Assembly (NCBI GenBank): GCA_007122505.1
Contig: SKTQ01000041.1
Location: forward strand, 1 to 33,873
Source: Bacteroidales bacterium
Lineage (GTDB): Bacteria; Bacteroidota; Bacteroidia; Bacteroidales; UBA7960
Reading direction: 5' to 3'
DNA: 33,873 bases
Part shown: positions 8,869-16,175 of the stretch, in pieces
Layout of the letters: each line of letters starts with the position of its first letter
Numbering within the stretch: position 1 is the stretch's first letter
Program-made: the position numbers and the translations under genes
The notes under the pieces: generated by a model
Databases searched by the model: none
What the model was told of the DNA's origin: nothing
Seen by the model: only the letters and a program-made list of their open reading frames with translations

Positions 8869-9205
8869 GCAGTTTGAAGTTTGGCTGGCAAACCTTGATC
8901 CAAGTTTTGGCACCGAAGCTGGGAAAACAAGGCCGGTTCTGGTTGTACAAACGGATTTATTGAATAAGATTCACCCATCCACCTTAATTTGTCCAATTAC
9001 AACGAATGTTTATCCGGAAAGCCGGATACTGAGGGTCAATATAAAAAAGGGTGTTGCGCATGTAAAAGAAGATTGTGCTATAATGATCGACCAATTGCGG
9101 GCAATTGACAACAAAAGATTATTTAAAAAAATTGGCAAGGTGCCTGGTGGTATATCAGATAAGGTAAAAGAGAACCTGAAGATAATCCTTGAGTTGGATG
9201 AATAA
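8858..9205 (+). CDS. mazF: MazF/PemK-type endoribonuclease toxin
   Basis: The ORF track starts this frame at 8810. The protein-like start is the ATG at 8858 (MKAKQFEVWLANLDP), which overlaps the antitoxin stop by 11 bases and gives 115 residues, the usual MazF length. Family signatures are VWLANLDPSFGTEAGKTRPVLVV (the loop with the catalytic Arg) and the strand LICPITTN with its Thr. MazF enzymes cut single-stranded RNA at short motifs. The frame is intact, so the toxin is probably active. It is the second gene of the module. Confidence 0.93.
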   Translation: MKAKQFEVWLANLDPSFGTEAGKTRPVLVVQTDLLNKIHPSTLICPITTNVYPESRILRVNIKKGVAHVKEDCAIMIDQLRAIDNKRLFKKIGKVPGGISDKVKENLKIILELDE

Positions 9206-9386
9206 GTCGCGAGACGCTGATAAAGTGGCTTAACCAAGAGGGTTTCACTGTTATTCAAAGCGATGTAAACCGTATAAACAATTGCAGATGTTGAAAAGAT
9301 GTTGTCCAAAGGGATCAGACCATTACCCTTTTCATCTGTTTATAATTTTGTAACTATTAGTTTTTTAGACTTTTGTGATTTATTTT

Positions 9387-9466
9387 CAGGGCGCTGGTGT
9401 GGTGTTGCCAACATTTACCCAGGGCGTTGCCCTTGGGCTGAATTAATTTGCCCTTCAGGGCGTTCC
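9387..9466. repeat. REP-like palindromic repeat (CAGGGC / GCCCTT hairpins)
   Basis: Two or three small GC-rich hairpins occur in succession: CAGGGC-GTT-GCCCTTG around 9420-9434, and GCCCT-TCA-GGGC around 9450-9461. The second, together with its flank (cccttcagggcgttcc), recurs at 24221-24237. Such short palindromes resemble REP elements. No transposase is present in the window. The 180 bases between the MazF stop and this repeat hold no convincing gene. Confidence 0.6.
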
Positions 9467-9542
9467 AATTACCGGCGCGAATCCTCCTATCTCCCATCTC
9501 TCAGTTCTCAGATCCCAGCTCCCAGCTCCCATAATCATCTCT

Positions 9543-9656
9543 CCTTTGCGTTTTTTGCGTAATTTAACCTTTGCGGCCTTTGCGAGGAATAAAGAGCAAC
9601 AGCGGATTGCGGTTGATTTTTTCACCGCAAAGACGCAGAGCACGCAAAGAAAATGT
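9543..9656. repeat. CTTTGCG/CGCAAAG palindromic repeat, copy 1
   Basis: An element of about 114 bases begins cctttgcgttttttgcg and ends cacgcaaagaaaatgt, so its ends are complementary (CTTTGCG with CGCAAAG) and further internal copies of the 7-mer occur in both orientations. Transcribed, it could fold into a long imperfect hairpin. Copy 4 at 24287-24403 is roughly nine-tenths identical, and shorter copies lie at 9701 and 21713. All four have the same orientation in this window. Confidence 0.75.
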
Positions 9657-9695
9657 GCAAATTTATCAATGTATCAATGTGCAAATGTACAAATG
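9657..9695. repeat. Short-period AT-rich array (AATGTGCAA / AATGTATCA type)
   Basis: Degenerate units of 9-12 bases (aatttatcaatgtatcaatgtgcaaatgtacaaatg) directly follow the CTTTGCG element. The same combination occurs at 21803 and 24398. Confidence 0.6.
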
Positions 9696-9700
9696 ACGGT

Positions 9701-9796
9701 CCTTTGCGTTTTTTGCGTAATTTAACCTTTGCGGCCTTTGCGTGGAATAAAATGTTTCACGCAAAGCTCGCAATGAAAGAAAAGCCCGCAAAGCTA
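9701..9796. repeat. CTTTGCG/CGCAAAG palindromic repeat, copy 2 (shorter)
   Basis: The first 45 bases almost repeat copy 1 (cctttgcgttttttgcg onwards). The second half is shortened and diverged, with CGCAAAG-type segments at about 9759 and 9787. It leads into the CTTACT/CTTAAG block. Confidence 0.7.
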
Positions 9797-9808
9797 CTGC
9801 TTACTTAG

Positions 9809-10094
9809 CTACTTCTTACTTCTTACTCTTCTCTTAAGTCCCTTAAGTCCCTTAAGTCTCTTAAGTCTCTAAAGTCTCAGCTCCCAGCTCCCAGCTCCCA
9901 GCTCTCAGCTCCCAGCTCTACCTACTTCTTACTTCTTACTCTTCTCTTAAGTCCCTTAAGTCTCTTAAGTCTCTAAAGTCTCAGCTCCCAGCTCTCAGCT
10001 CTCAGCTCCCAGCTCCCAGCTCCCAGCTCCCAGCTCCCAGCTCCCAGCTTCCAGCTCCCAGCTCCCAGCTCCCAGCTCCCAGCTCCCAGCTCCC
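9809..10094. repeat. Tandem block of CTTACTT, CTTAAGTCCC and AGCTCCC units
   Basis: A unit of about 100 bases occurs twice, beginning at 9809 and 9922 (ctacttcttacttcttact). Each copy contains a run of 10-base CTTAAGTCCC/TCTC units followed by 7-base CAGCTCC units. The last 7-mer run extends from about 9982 to 10094, around 16 units with few changes. The block ends in CATAATCATC, as do the shorter AGCTCCC stretch near 9528 and, in near-identical form, the one near 24728. No gene is present from 9206 to the tRNA. Confidence 0.85.
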
Positions 10095-10187
10095 ATAATC
10101 ATCCCCCTGTGTGTCAAAAAATCCTGTCATGGGCGTTTCATGTTATTTGTTACTATTTTGTTTGTGAAAAATTCATTTTTTAAACAT

Positions 10188-10221
10188 AAAAGCCTGTCTA
10201 TAAATATATAGACAGGCTTTT
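10188..10221 (-). terminator. Rho-independent terminator of tRNA-Met
   Basis: AAAAGCCTGTCTATA, a 4-base AATA loop and the exact complement TATAGACAGGCTTTT form a perfect 15-base-pair hairpin that begins 3 bases beyond the tRNA 3' end. The A/T ends give a U-run in either direction, so it could work bidirectionally. Confidence 0.85.
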
Positions 10222-10224
10222 CTA

Positions 10225-10301
10225 TGGTAGCGGGGACGGGAGTTGAACCCGTGACCTTCGGGTTATGAATCCGACGCTCTAACCACCTGAGCTACCCCGC
10301 C
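10225..10301 (-). tRNA. tRNA-Met (anticodon CAT), CCA encoded
   Basis: The minus strand folds into a complete cloverleaf. The acceptor GGCGGGG pairs with CCCCGCT, with a G1-U72 wobble. The D arm is GCTC...GAGC, the anticodon arm is TCGGA-TTCATAA-CCCGA, and the T arm is ACGGG-TTCAACT-CCCGT. The discriminator is A and CCA is encoded. The last anticodon-stem pair is A31-C39, a mismatch. The D arm and the lack of a C1-A72 mismatch fit elongator Met rather than initiator. Ile2 (lysidine-modified CAT) is less likely but cannot be fully excluded. Confidence 0.93.
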
Positions 10302-10337
10302 GGTTAAGGTGGTGCAAAATTATAAAACAATTTTAAA

Positions 10338-11297
10338 CTACAAACGCTTTTCTGTTTTTTTACCAAAATCAGCTTCCCGGCTAAGCAAGGCATCCTTTCT
10401 TCGCTTGCGCAGTTTTGTCAACTGGGTCAGAAATAAACCACCAATCACGATCAGCATCCCGATGATACGGCTCAAATCAATCACCTCCTTCAAAAACAGG
10501 AAGGATGTTATGGCCGTGACAACCGGAATGAGGTTCGCAAAAATGGCTGTCCGGGCTATTCCAATCACACGAACACCTGATGTATAGAACATAAAAGCAA
10601 GGGTTGATCCGAATACCGCAAGGGCAAACAGGGAGGCAACAGCCTGCCAGGACGGCCGGATGTGTATAAATTCACTTAGGTCCATCACCAAAAAAACAGG
10701 CAAAAAGAAGAGTGCCCCCAGGAAATTCTGCACCAGAATAATGGTGAATGAAGAATATTTGGCAGCCAGCCTCTTCAAAAATATAATATTCACCAACGCA
10801 GAAAAAACGGCAAAAAACAGCCAGAAAACGCCCACCGGTGAAGCTGTAAACTGCAGGTCGGCATCCAGAACCATGATCAGAACCCCGGTAAATGAAAGAA
10901 TAAAACCCATCACATTGAGGTAAGTAACTTTTTCACGGAAGGCCACATACCCCAGTATGGGAGAGAAGACCGGGATGGTGGCGATAACCACTGCCGCCAC
11001 CGTTGGCGAAACATGATACACACCGAAATTCTCCCCGATAAAGTAAAAAAACGGCGAAAAAAGGGACAGTATCAGGAAAGCCTTGTAGTCAGAGCGATCA
11101 ACCCGTTCCGTGTAACGCCTTACCTTAAAAATGATGAACATCAGGATGGATGAAATCGTAAGCCGGATCAGCATTACCGTGATGGGCTGGTAATAAGTAA
11201 AGGCCGTTTTTGTCCAAACATAGGATACCCCCCAGAAAATCACCGCAAGGCTTATAAGGGTGTATATATACCATATGTTTTGTTGCCGTTGAATCAT
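10338..11297 (-). CDS. EamA/DMT-superfamily transporter
   Basis: This 319-residue protein has ten predicted membrane helices in two similar halves, the layout of EamA (drug/metabolite transporter) exporters. The first helix carries FWGVSYVWTKTAF and the end of the first half has FTGVLIMV. The second half begins near VGVFWLFFAVFSALVN and ends with GMLIVIGGLFLTQL. The C-terminus is short and basic. Family members move amino acids, nucleotide precursors or other metabolites through the inner membrane, usually outward. The gene stands alone, downstream of nothing on its strand. The substrate cannot be told. Confidence 0.9.
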   Translation of the reverse strand: MIQRQQNIWYIYTLISLAVIFWGVSYVWTKTAFTYYQPITVMLIRLTISSILMFIIFKVRRYTERVDRSDYKAFLILSLFSPFFYFIGENFGVYHVSPTVAAVVIATIPVFSPILGYVAFREKVTYLNVMGFILSFTGVLIMVLDADLQFTASPVGVFWLFFAVFSALVNIIFLKRLAAKYSSFTIILVQNFLGALFFLPVFLVMDLSEFIHIRPSWQAVASLFALAVFGSTLAFMFYTSGVRVIGIARTAIFANLIPVVTAITSFLFLKEVIDLSRIIGMLIVIGGLFLTQLTKLRKRRKDALLSREADFGKKTEKRL

Positions 11298-11507
11298 CCC
11301 GGACGATGCTTTTTAGTTGAAATCTTAATTGTATTCGAAAAAAAGATGTTTATAACTCCTGATCAATCCTGCATGGCGACGCCATCCGTTTTCGCCCGCA
11401 AAAGTAATCAATTTGCCCCTTTCAAATGTTAAAGTCTGGATAAGCTGATTTTTAAAGTCACCACATACTTCCCAAATTATTCGGAAGCAATATAAATTAT
11501 AGTTTTG

Positions 11508-11539
11508 TTTGATGATTGTTTTTTGGATGGTTATTTTTG
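11508..11539 (+). promoter_or_regulatory. Promoter of the DUF3857 gene
   Basis: TTTG (11508-11511), 20 bases and TATTTTTG (11532-11539) match the Bacteroidota consensus. The element lies 78 bases before the ATG at 11618 and inside the extended ORF of the track, which is evidence against the upstream start at 11516. The rest of 11298-11507 shows no gene. Confidence 0.7.
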
Positions 11540-11617
11540 TATGACAATAGGACTTATATCAATCAAAGATATTTTAGAACACGACAACTGCATCAAACCC
11601 GCCCAAAAATCATCAAT

Positions 11618-13642
11618 ATGAAAATCATCTTGTTTATTAGTCTGTTTGTTTTTTTTATTTCAGAGTTAACCGCCAGCACACCGCCCTTTGATTTTGGCAG
11701 CGTTTCACAGGAGGAACTCGATCTGGAATATTTTAGAAATAAATTTCCCGACGAGCCGGCTGTGATTATTGGCGATATCGCCGATTGTAAATTTAATTTT
11801 AACAACGACTCACGCCGTTTTCAGTTTGTGTTCGAACGACACACCCGCTTTATGATACTAAGAGAAGAGGGCTTGAGTTATGGGGATTACAGTATTCCGT
11901 TTTATGTATCCGACATAGGACAAGAGAATATTCGAAGGTTCAGGGCTTATGTTCACAATCTTGACGGCGACAGGGTAAGAACAACAAGGATAAGACCGAG
12001 GGAAGGCTTTGAAAATGATTTGGGAAACAACTGGAAAGAGCTGGTCTTTGCTTTTCCCAACGTTAGGGTAGGAAGCATTATCGAAGTAAGATATGAGCTT
12101 AACTCGGATTTTCTTTTTCATTTGAGAAACTGGAGATTTCAGCACCGAATACCCATCATGCACAGCGAATACAATCTCAATATTCCGTCATTTTTCAATT
12201 ACCTCGCCAGGTTCAAAGGCTTTTTCGATCTTGATGTGAACGAACGGCGAAGTTCGCTGCAAACTTTCCGCTATGAACGGCAGGTCTCCATCGGTTATGG
12301 GTCGCAAACCGGAACGGGTGGACAAACTTATAATATTTCGGCTTACAGCACCCAGTTCAGATGGGCCGTCAGGAACCTTGAAGGCCTGAGAGTAGAACCC
12401 TACACCGATAACATCAATAATTACCTGGGTACGATGTTTTTTGAAATGGTAAGTGAAGAGTTCCCTGACCAGCCAACTGTTCATTACACAACCACCTGGG
12501 AAGACGCCGCAAACTACATGCTGAACCACAGGAATTTTGGCGGATACCTGGAAGATGCCGTTGCGGTGACGAGGTCTTTGGTTTCGGGAAATGACAGTGA
12601 TGATAAGAGAGAGAAAGTGGAATGGGCTTTAAAAACCATTCATGAAAGAATCCGATGGAACCGGAACGCTTCTTTTTTTGCCGGAAATTCACCTGATATG
12701 GTATTGGCTGACGGTTCAGGTAATAGCGCAGAAATTAATCTGCTGCTTGTGAGCCTGCTGAGAAGTTTGGGGCTGGAAGCTTATCCTGTTGCCGCAAGTA
12801 CTGTTAGGAACGGTAGGTTGTTTTCTGAAGAACCCACAATAAACCAATGGAATTATGTAGTGGCGCAGGTAAGATTACCCGGGGAAGAACCATTGCTGCT
12901 GGATGCAACAACTGCCTTTCCTTATGCGGGCTACCTGCCGCAAAGGCTAATAAACGGCAGAGGCAGAGTTTTTGACAGGCAGGTCAACGAATGGGTAAAC
13001 CTTGAAAACAATATTTCCTTTGATTTCCATAAAGCCTATGAGATGGAAATTGATTCTAAAGGAAACCTGGATGGTACATTGATTTATACATGGAAAGATT
13101 TTGGTGCATATTCCATACTTCAGGAGCTGTCCACTGCTGACAACGACCGTATTTTGGAAGAATTTACCAAAGAAACAGGTGCCCGGATCACGGATATCAA
13201 ATTGGGTCAACCCACCCATGAAAACGATACCCTGCAATTAAGCCTGACAGCAACTTTCCATATACCGTCTTACGCACAGGTGTTGGGTGACGAGATTATT
13301 ATACCAGGCTTCCTTTTTGAAGCCCGCAGGGAAAACCCTTTTACCAGGGAAGAAAGATTGTACCCGGTGGTTTTTCCTTATAATGCCAGCTACACATACG
13401 ACTTTTTGCTGAAACTTCCCGAAAATGCAAACATTGACCACCTTCCGAGGCCAAGATCAGGACGATGGGGTAGTTTTTCACACAGGTTTAATTTCAGTGA
13501 AGAGGCGGGTGCAATCTTAATCAATGGGTTTGTAGAAAACCGCACCAGGGTCGTCAATGAACCCCAGTACAGGAATTTCCGGAATTATATGATCCGATTG
13601 GTTGAAAATAATTCAGATCACATTGTAATCAGTCTAAAGTGA
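11618..13642 (+). CDS. Secreted DUF3857/transglutaminase-like protein with a degenerate catalytic triad
   Basis: The preferred start is the ATG at 11618, which opens a signal peptide (MKIILFISLFVFFISELTAS) and gives 674 residues; the track start at 11516 lies upstream of the promoter. The N-terminal half (about 50-290) matches DUF3857, a beta-rich domain. A transglutaminase-like core follows (about 320-480) and a C-terminal beta domain ends the protein. In active cores a Cys follows a G-D/N turn and a His lies in an F-N-H motif. Here the positions read GNSAEINLLL and WNYVVAQ, while the Asp of LLLDATTAF is kept. The protein is probably not a transglutaminase but a periplasmic or surface binding/scaffold protein. 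This Ser/Asn form recurs in Bacteroidota DUF3857 proteins. Confidence 0.88.
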   Translation: MKIILFISLFVFFISELTASTPPFDFGSVSQEELDLEYFRNKFPDEPAVIIGDIADCKFNFNNDSRRFQFVFERHTRFMILREEGLSYGDYSIPFYVSDIGQENIRRFRAYVHNLDGDRVRTTRIRPREGFENDLGNNWKELVFAFPNVRVGSIIEVRYELNSDFLFHLRNWRFQHRIPIMHSEYNLNIPSFFNYLARFKGFFDLDVNERRSSLQTFRYERQVSIGYGSQTGTGGQTYNISAYSTQFRWAVRNLEGLRVEPYTDNINNYLGTMFFEMVSEEFPDQPTVHYTTTWEDAANYMLNHRNFGGYLEDAVAVTRSLVSGNDSDDKREKVEWALKTIHERIRWNRNASFFAGNSPDMVLADGSGNSAEINLLLVSLLRSLGLEAYPVAASTVRNGRLFSEEPTINQWNYVVAQVRLPGEEPLLLDATTAFPYAGYLPQRLINGRGRVFDRQVNEWVNLENNISFDFHKAYEMEIDSKGNLDGTLIYTWKDFGAYSILQELSTADNDRILEEFTKETGARITDIKLGQPTHENDTLQLSLTATFHIPSYAQVLGDEIIIPGFLFEARRENPFTREERLYPVVFPYNASYTYDFLLKLPENANIDHLPRPRSGRWGSFSHRFNFSEEAGAILINGFVENRTRVVNEPQYRNFRNYMIRLVENNSDHIVISLK

Positions 13643-13833
13643 TTGCTTTGGCAAAATAAGTCTGCCGCGCTGTCCGGCTTTTCAGATTAGCCAGATGGAA
13701 CTGAGCGTTTGATCCTGTCAAAATTTGTCCGCTGAACATAATTCCGCTTATTTTAGGGCGGGTTGTTCATTACTTGTTTATTTTCCGGGAAGGCTATTGC
13801 TTTTTTTTGCATTTTTGCATAAAACTTTAAGGA

Positions 13834-15345
13834 ATGACCCGGCTGGAAAATTATTTTAAACCCTTCAGGAAAAACATTGTAGGCATTGACCAGCGCTACA
13901 AAACGCCTTACGGGAAACAGAAGATCATATATGCCGATTGGATTGCCGGCGGACGGATGTACCATCCCATTGAGCGGATACTGACAGAACGCTTCGGTCC
14001 CTTTGTTGCAAATACTCATACAGAAGCCAGCGAAACCGGCACGCTGATGACCAACGCCTATCATCATGCCCATCAATTGATCAAAAAGCATGTCAATGCC
14101 GGCCCAAACGATGTCATTATCACCGCCGGGAGCGGAATGACCACAGTCATCAATAAGTTTCAGCGTATGCTCGGACTTCGTGTGTGCGGGGAGCTGGCCC
14201 ACAAAGTTTGTTTGAAGACATCAGAGCGGCCTGTGGTTTTTATTACACACATGGAGCACCATAGTAACCACACTTCGTGGTTTGAAACCATGGCAGATGT
14301 GGTGCAGCTCAAACCAGGCGCTGATCTGTTGGTCGATCCGGGTGAGTTGCGTCACGAGCTTGAAAAATACAAAGACAGGAAACTGAAAATCGGATCTTTC
14401 ACGGCTTGCAGCAATGTAACGGGTATAGAAACGCCTATCCACGAACTGGCACGTATCATGCACAGCTACGGAGGTGTTTGTGTTGCCGATTATGCCGCCT
14501 CCGCACCTTATGTAAATATCAACATGCATCCCGGTGACCCGATGGAAAAGCTGGATGCCGTTATGTTTTCACCGCACAAGTTTTTGGGTGGGCCAGGAAG
14601 CTCCGGCGTACTTATCTTCGATTCCTCTTTCTATACCAGCAAAGTGCCGGACAACCCCGGAGGAGGTACCGTTGACTGGACAAACGCCTGGGGAGAGTAC
14701 AAGTATATTGACGACATTGAAGCCCGCGAAGATGGTGGCACGCCCGGATTTATACAGGCTATACGAACAGCCTTGTGCATTGAACTAAAGAAGCAGATGG
14801 GCACAGTCAATATCCGAAACCGGGAAGATGAAATGCTGGAAATCCTTTTCGACGGTATCCGAAAAATTCCCCATACCCATATACTGGCCGACAGTGTTGA
14901 ACATCGGCTTGGTGTCATTTCCTTTTACTTCGATCACATACATTACAATCTGGTGGTAAAGTTACTCAGCGACAGGTTTGGTATACAGGCAAGAGGTGGT
15001 TGTGCCTGTGCGGGAACGTACGGACATTTTCTTCTCAACGTGGATTATGAAAAATCCAAACAGATCACGGAAAAGATCAATACCGGCGACTTGTCCGAAA
15101 AACCTGGGTGGGTCAGGCTTTCCATACATCCCACCATGACAAACAAAGAATTATTTGCCATATTAAATGCCCTTGAAAAAATCCAAAAACATCACGAAAG
15201 CTGGCAGAAAGACTATGATTATCAGCCCCGTAGAAATGAATTTGTGCATAAGCAGGCTCCTGCCGATAACGTGGATAGAATAAGAGAATGGTTTACACTG
15301 CCCGACGCCGCCAAAAAACTCCCCGGCAATTTAGTTGTTAAATAA
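13834..15345 (+). CDS. Class V aminotransferase (PLP-dependent, cysteine-desulfurase-like)
   Basis: This 503-residue protein shows fold-type I PLP motifs. These are TAGSGMTTVINKF (phosphate contact), HMEHHSNHTSW, the cofactor Asp in VADYAASAPY, and the Schiff-base lysine K249 in SPHKFLGGPGSSG. A mobile-loop Cys motif, ARGGCACAG, places cysteines at 390 and 392. Related enzymes remove sulfur from cysteine or act as other lyases. The loop resembles but does not equal the RxGxHCA loop of SufS, and the protein is about 100 residues longer than SufS, including a C-terminal extension. No suf genes are adjacent. The ATG at 13834 follows taagga. Cytoplasmic. Family is sure; the exact reaction is not. 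Confidence 0.9.
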   Translation: MTRLENYFKPFRKNIVGIDQRYKTPYGKQKIIYADWIAGGRMYHPIERILTERFGPFVANTHTEASETGTLMTNAYHHAHQLIKKHVNAGPNDVIITAGSGMTTVINKFQRMLGLRVCGELAHKVCLKTSERPVVFITHMEHHSNHTSWFETMADVVQLKPGADLLVDPGELRHELEKYKDRKLKIGSFTACSNVTGIETPIHELARIMHSYGGVCVADYAASAPYVNINMHPGDPMEKLDAVMFSPHKFLGGPGSSGVLIFDSSFYTSKVPDNPGGGTVDWTNAWGEYKYIDDIEAREDGGTPGFIQAIRTALCIELKKQMGTVNIRNREDEMLEILFDGIRKIPHTHILADSVEHRLGVISFYFDHIHYNLVVKLLSDRFGIQARGGCACAGTYGHFLLNVDYEKSKQITEKINTGDLSEKPGWVRLSIHPTMTNKELFAILNALEKIQKHHESWQKDYDYQPRRNEFVHKQAPADNVDRIREWFTLPDAAKKLPGNLVVK

Positions 15346-15717
15346 CCGTTGCAGCTTTTTTACCTGTGCGTCCCAGATCCGCTGGCTGAAATCAAGATCG
15401 ACATCCTCCGAATGGTCTGTGATAATGAGCGCTACTTCTGAAGATACCGGTTCATTTTGGATGTGCATTTCTATAAAACGCTCACCACCAATATCATCCA
15501 ACCATGTAAACTGAACAAATTCGTTTTCCTTAAACCGGGTCAATCTGGCCTTTTGCTCCGAATCCTCCCATTTAAAAACGAATATATCCTCCTCTTCGGT
15601 CATGACCATGTCTGCAAACCAACGTGAAAGCCCCTCCGGCGTGGATATTGCCGTATATAATAACCGGGGAGTGGTTTTGAACCCATATTCCAGGGTGAAT
15701 TTCTTATAGGCGCCCAT
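15331..15717 (-). CDS. START/AHSA1-like (SRPBCC) domain protein
   Basis: The protein-like start is the ATG at 15717 (MGAYKKFTLEYGFKTTPRLLY), ten codons inside the ORF of the track, giving 128 residues. The fold signature of the SRPBCC superfamily is visible: STPEGLSRWFADMV, VFKWEDSEQKARLTRF, VQFTWLD and a C-terminal helix (QRIWDAQVKKLQRLF). Such proteins enclose a hydrophobic cavity and bind lipids or cofactors; Bacteroidota carry a short stand-alone form of unknown role. Its 3' end overlaps the aminotransferase 3' end by 15 bases in convergent orientation. Cytoplasmic. Fold is sure, function unknown. Confidence 0.85.
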   Translation of the reverse strand: MGAYKKFTLEYGFKTTPRLLYTAISTPEGLSRWFADMVMTEEEDIFVFKWEDSEQKARLTRFKENEFVQFTWLDDIGGERFIEMHIQNEPVSSEVALIITDHSEDVDLDFSQRIWDAQVKKLQRLFNN

Positions 15718-15747
15718 GACAATCTTGTTTTTATCTACATCTTGCAA

Positions 15748-16175
15748 TATACAAAAAAATAATATCTATTCACAGTTTTTTATCGCTTAAGACAAAGTTT
15801 TATTAACCATTTGCTTCCCGCGTTTAGCATTGAAAGGCTTTGGGCGGCACTTCATCCGTCTTCTTTTCTCCGGGCCTGCATTTATGGTTTGATTTTTAGT
15901 ACTTTTGATGAGCAAGAGAACAAAGTATTTATCCGGTTGTTTCTATTGTAATGAAAGATTTTTGTTTGGAACAGTTTTTGCTTTTTTAGAAGCAGGCAAA
16001 TATTTGCCGATGGTGTATCTTTTGCAGCCTCTTAAACTCTAACAGAAAGATCTGCTGGTTGCGATTTGTAAGTTATGCAAGACAAAAAAACATCCATCCT
16101 TTCAATGGGCTGTGAGTTGCCAGATACCGGAAGTAATGGCAGTTTACCTATTCTCTAATTTAAGTAGAGCAAATT
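15748..16175. other. Intergenic region without recognised gene
   Basis: These 428 bases between two divergently oriented genes contain AT-rich sequence and scattered TTTTG motifs. One is a TACTTTTG at 15900-15907 that fits the -7 consensus but lacks a well-placed -33 box. No protein-like ORF, tRNA or riboswitch pattern was seen. It probably holds the promoter of the 16176 gene. Confidence 0.5.

Noticed and set aside
9208-9297. About 29 codons after the MazF stop reading like protein (RETLIKWLNQEGFTVIQS)
   Set aside because: No start codon, stops on both sides, no recognised family; could be a gene remnant or chance.
9809-10094. Possible CRISPR array
   Set aside because: The units are 7 and 10 bases with no unique spacers and no cas genes; it is a microsatellite-like block.
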